Below, piece by piece: positions 61,562 to 64,000 of a stretch of 64,000 bases of DNA. Where the stretch lies: positions 20,628 to 84,627 of the forward strand of contig CAJQGZ010000019.1 of NCBI GenBank assembly GCA_905478065.1. Direction: 5' to 3'. Origin of the DNA: an uncultured bacterium (GTDB lineage: Bacteria; Fidelibacterota; Marinisomatia; Marinisomatales; UBA1611). Position 1 is the stretch's first letter. Every line of letters starts with the position of its first letter. The position numbers were made by a program, and so were the translations under genes. The notes beneath the pieces were generated by a model. That model worked only from the letters and a program-made list of their open reading frames with translations, did no database searches and was not told where the DNA came from.

Positions 61562-62542
61562 TTATTTAAAAGGTAGATAAGCGAAAAGAGTGTAAGGTTT
61601 AGGATATTTATCAGTAGCTAAAAGAAATCCTTTATCTTCATACCTTGCAACTGCTTCCCATTTTCTTGAAGTCTTCTCACCTTCTAATTTAATTTCGATA
61701 GGAGGTGAATCTGTTAAGATTACCTTGTTGTTTACAATTTTAAATTCAATCAACCTTTCTACTCTTTGAGAAAGGCTGTGAGTTGGACCACTCCCATATT
61801 TTGCAGTTAAAACATCAATACCAGGCTTTAAAGTTTTTTTATCACCAGGGAAAAAGTAGTTAATTGCCCAAAATTGGTTTTTTCCATCCGTTTTCGTTGC
61901 ATCTGCAATTCTATAATTAATTGAAGAAATTGTGTTTTTTTCGATGTCGTTTCCAGATAAATTGATTGATAATGCATGTGGTTTTTCAACTAAACTATCT
62001 CCATTTGCCTCAAATAACGCAATGATTCTATCTTTATTTATAATTAGAGATTCAAAAGACATATTATCAACATAGCTAGGAACAGTTAAAGTAGTTAATG
62101 TTTGTTCGGGGATTGTGATTTCTAAACTTCTTTCATCTATATGACCTCTAGCTAACAAGCAACTCATACTATCATCAAATTTTATTTCAATGGTTACATA
62201 AACCTCATATCCTCTAAAAGCAATAGACTCAAATGAATCGAAACCAGGGACCGTATTTTTATAATCTGGAGTATTAAATTTAATTTTTTGTGGTCTAATT
62301 GCAGTAGTGTCAATTTTATTAATCCTTGAATCAATTTCTGTTTTTTTTATAACAAAAGCATATCCATTTAAGTTTTCAGGTAATAAAATTAAATTATCAT
62401 AATACCAGTCCATTCCAGAAATTTCTTCATCGCTGTTTTTCATAGGTCCATCAATATTCAGCATGATAGGTGAAACCTCTAGTGTTTTTTTTCCTGCACA
62501 AGAAAAAATTAGTAATAGAGCTAATGGTAATATGATTTTCAT
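61562..62542 (-). CDS. Lipoprotein of unknown function, possible beta-propeller (phytase/esterase-like)
   Basis: Protein of 326 residues with a lipoprotein signal (LLLIFSCAG, Cys at about residue 15). The body repeats beta strands in a propeller-like rhythm: EEISGMDWYYDNLILLPENL, FESIAFRGYEVYVTIE, and at the end GFLLATDKYPKPYTLFAYLP. The spacing recalls SdiA-regulated or phytase-like propellers, but no catalytic residues are clear. It is the last gene of the minus set with a DUF971 gene and a T9SS cargo gene. Function unknown; the propeller is an inference. Confidence 0.5.
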   Translation of the reverse strand: MKIILPLALLLIFSCAGKKTLEVSPIMLNIDGPMKNSDEEISGMDWYYDNLILLPENLNGYAFVIKKTEIDSRINKIDTTAIRPQKIKFNTPDYKNTVPGFDSFESIAFRGYEVYVTIEIKFDDSMSCLLARGHIDERSLEITIPEQTLTTLTVPSYVDNMSFESLIINKDRIIALFEANGDSLVEKPHALSINLSGNDIEKNTISSINYRIADATKTDGKNQFWAINYFFPGDKKTLKPGIDVLTAKYGSGPTHSLSQRVERLIEFKIVNNKVILTDSPPIEIKLEGEKTSRKWEAVARYEDKGFLLATDKYPKPYTLFAYLPFK

Positions 62543-62559
62543 TTTAAGTAATAGTTATC

Positions 62560-62886
62560 TTATTTATCTTCCTGATTTTCGCATAAAGCGCGCAACATTT
62601 CAAATGAATAAATGCCAGAATGATGTCCATCTTGCCAATAAGGTCTTAACGCATAATATCCTACTGGCTGCAAACCACTTAATAAAAAACTTTTTTCTGA
62701 GTTAGGCCTTATTTCCCCTTTATAAATATTGCCAAAAACATCTTTTTCGCCTTCACAATTTGCACATGGACATTTCTCTCTAAGCATTTTTAGTTGTATG
62801 TACCCCTCTAATCCATCTGCCCATTTAAAAAGCATCAAATCATTTATTTGTTCATGCAATAGTAGTTTGTTTTTATCAAGATTCAT
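62560..62886 (-). CDS. DUF971 (GBBH-like N-terminal) domain protein
   Basis: Small protein of 108 residues with the DUF971 signature. The LKMLREKCPCANCEGE block (Cys pair at about residues 39-44) is followed by a GLQPVGYYALRPYWQDGHHSGIYSFEMLR segment with the conserved DGH..GIY. The same domain forms the N-terminus of gamma-butyrobetaine hydroxylase, where its Cys/His residues bind zinc. Standalone members occur near iron-sulfur or ApbC genes in other bacteria. Here it lies between a lipoprotein gene and the T9SS gene. Confidence 0.85.
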   Translation of the reverse strand: MNLDKNKLLLHEQINDLMLFKWADGLEGYIQLKMLREKCPCANCEGEKDVFGNIYKGEIRPNSEKSFLLSGLQPVGYYALRPYWQDGHHSGIYSFEMLRALCENQEDK

Positions 62887-63816
62887 CTATTTAAATAAAG
62901 TGATTTTTTTAGTTTCATGTCCTTTTTTGTGGATGAAAGTGACAAAATATATACCGCTAGTTAATCTATTATCAGAAAATTTAATAGAGTGCTTCCCCGG
63001 GGACCAATATTTATTGGATAAGTTTTTAACGAGTTTTCCATTAATATCAAAAACAGAAATGTTCACAAATTGTCCGATTGAAGTTTCAAAAGGAATTTTC
63101 ACTTCAGGGTTAAATGGGTTTGGATACGCTTCTTGAATAGAAAATGTTTTAGGTACATTATTATTAATTGCTGATGTCGACAAGTTTTCCAAACTAACTG
63201 GACTAAAATTAAATAGCCCACTATTTATAGTAGTGAATGAAAACAAAGGTTTCCACATAGTGAAGCTGAAGTTTCCAGAAATAGTTTCTTCGTTGACCTC
63301 ATTTATTTGGATGTCTCCTTGTGTAGCTATGTAAGAATCACCAATTAAGTTTTCAACAAAAAAAGATGACAGGCTATCGAGAGACAAAGAATCGCTAGCA
63401 TTTGATGAATCAGTAAAAAATGTAAGCCATTGATTTGCAAAACTTGAATCAAGGTTAGGTACAAAAACAGAAAGCGTAGAAAGACTCAGGGGGTCTTCTA
63501 TAATATTTGCTATATCAGTAATACTAATATCCCAGGACCAAGCTCTAGGCTGTAAAGGGAAAGTAGTATCCTCTAGAACAGTCAAAAACAAATCAAAAGC
63601 ATTTTCTTCTCGTTGTGTAATCCCCATCATTAAAAATGAAGAAGAATCATTTAATGAGATATTTAAAGCACCGCCAAAACTGGTTGTGTCTTCAATGGAA
63701 GATGAAAAAGCTCCTGTCTCTGAGCCACTATAAAAAAAATCTATAGAACCTTGGTATAGAGTCTGGGAAAATAAAACACGGAACAAAAAGAAGATTAAGA
63801 GTTTTTTTGAAATCAA
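62887..63816 (-). CDS. Secreted protein with type IX secretion C-terminal sorting domain
   Basis: Protein of 309 residues with a signal peptide (about 1-18). A Ser/Asp-rich beta body of unknown family (about 20-220) is followed by a C-terminal sorting domain (about 228-309). That domain has AYPNPFNPEVKIPF, VSVFDINGKLVKNL-like strands and a GIYFVTF close, all hallmarks of T9SS type A signals. Proteins with this tail are secreted across the outer membrane and released or anchored. The start is TTG 63816, the only start in the frame after the upstream stop (63826-63828), with AAGGAG 12 nt before it. Confidence 0.82.
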   Translation of the reverse strand: MISKKLLIFFLFRVLFSQTLYQGSIDFFYSGSETGAFSSSIEDTTSFGGALNISLNDSSSFLMMGITQREENAFDLFLTVLEDTTFPLQPRAWSWDISITDIANIIEDPLSLSTLSVFVPNLDSSFANQWLTFFTDSSNASDSLSLDSLSSFFVENLIGDSYIATQGDIQINEVNEETISGNFSFTMWKPLFSFTTINSGLFNFSPVSLENLSTSAINNNVPKTFSIQEAYPNPFNPEVKIPFETSIGQFVNISVFDINGKLVKNLSNKYWSPGKHSIKFSDNRLTSGIYFVTFIHKKGHETKKITLFK

Positions 63817-63821
63817 GAAAG

Positions 63822-64000
63822 CTAGCTACTCCTTCTAAGAGACAGCATAATAGATGCTCCAATATTTCCAAAACCAGTTAAAGACTCGTTTGGATCAGGA
63901 ATCATATAACCATTTCCAAATAAGCGAAGACCTAAGGGAGAGTCTTCAAACCAATAGTCTAATGATCCACCTACGACTATACCTAATCCACCAGAATAGT
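63822..64000 (-). CDS. Probable outer-membrane protein, C-terminal fragment (partial)
   Basis: The reading frame is open from the window edge down to a TAG at 63822-63824, so the gene starts beyond the window. About 58 codons are visible, with barrel-like strands (GGLGIVVGGSLDYWF, GASIMLSL) and a short basic end. It lies 5 nt upstream of the T9SS cargo gene, so the two are probably co-transcribed. The family cannot be named from this fragment. Confidence 0.5.
   Translation of the reverse strand, partial: YSGGLGIVVGGSLDYWFEDSPLGLRLFGNGYMIPDPNESLTGFGNIGASIMLSLRRSS

Noticed and set aside
1..64000. tRNA, rRNA, insertion sequences, phage, toxin-antitoxin or defence systems
   Set aside because: No cloverleaf, rRNA core, transposase, integrase or typical defence gene was recognised. 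Gaps are short, and none above about 130 nt lacks a gene.

Overview
This is a strongly AT-rich, very compact bacterial chromosome segment with about 64 protein genes, two of them cut by the window edges. No rRNA, tRNA, transposase, prophage, CRISPR array or other mobile DNA was recognised. Gene content is that of a Gram-negative bacterium of the FCB group: lipid A and BamA/Skp genes, a DUF4835 protein, a DUF2723 GT-C protein and a protein with a type IX secretion C-terminal sorting domain. lpxC and fabZ are separate genes, whereas many Bacteroidota fuse them. A marine Marinimicrobia (SAR406)-like lineage fits best; this is inference, because no rRNA marker is present.

Layout. 1-3.9 kb: end of holB, metG, tatD, rsmA and rpsU. 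4-6.8 kb: a phosphohexomutase and an RlmD-like methyltransferase. 12.7-6.8 kb (minus): a six-gene operon with an HMA-MauE-like membrane protein, an outer-membrane barrel, a LolD-like ATPase, two FtsX/MacB-type permeases and a LolA-like protein. 12.7-25.6 kb: valS, a DUF4139 protein, recG, a DUF1844 protein, the DUF2723 protein, a GT2 glycosyltransferase, a DUF4835 protein (minus) and cca. 25.7-37.3 kb: ferredoxin and Mrp, then a long envelope cluster (uppS-bamA-skp-lpxD-lpxC-fabZ-lpxA-unknown-dxr-rseP). 39.4-37.3 kb (minus): lpxL, tsaC and a DUF3108 protein. 39.4-42.4 kb: an NfeD/flotillin pair plus a small acidic protein. 48.6-42.4 kb (minus): an M23 peptidase followed by a nucleoside uptake and salvage set (cdd, udk, tdk, nupC, adk, coaE). 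53-49.4 kb (minus): secreted endonuclease I, arsC, a dimethylargininase-like enzyme and two envelope proteins of unknown role, with a small barrel facing them on the plus strand. 53.1-61.5 kb: a degenerate DNA methyltransferase, yqeY, cvpA, dnaG, two tandem PEGA proteins, an unknown exported protein and gpmA. 63.8-61.6 kb (minus): a T9SS cargo protein, a DUF971 protein and a lipoprotein.

Most same-strand genes touch or overlap by 1-23 nt, several convergent pairs overlap at their 3' ends, and GTG/TTG starts are common. Only two clear intrinsic terminators were found. The most notable points are: (1) lpxA has no ATG/GTG/TTG start and appears to begin at ATT; (2) the rpsU ribosome-binding site sits in the loop of a perfect 7-bp hairpin whose stem contains the start codon; (3) a Lol-like transport operon carries its own barrel and a metal-binding head gene; (4) a methyltransferase with degenerate motifs sits at the head of the primase gene row; (5) a duplicated PEGA envelope module lies just after dnaG.
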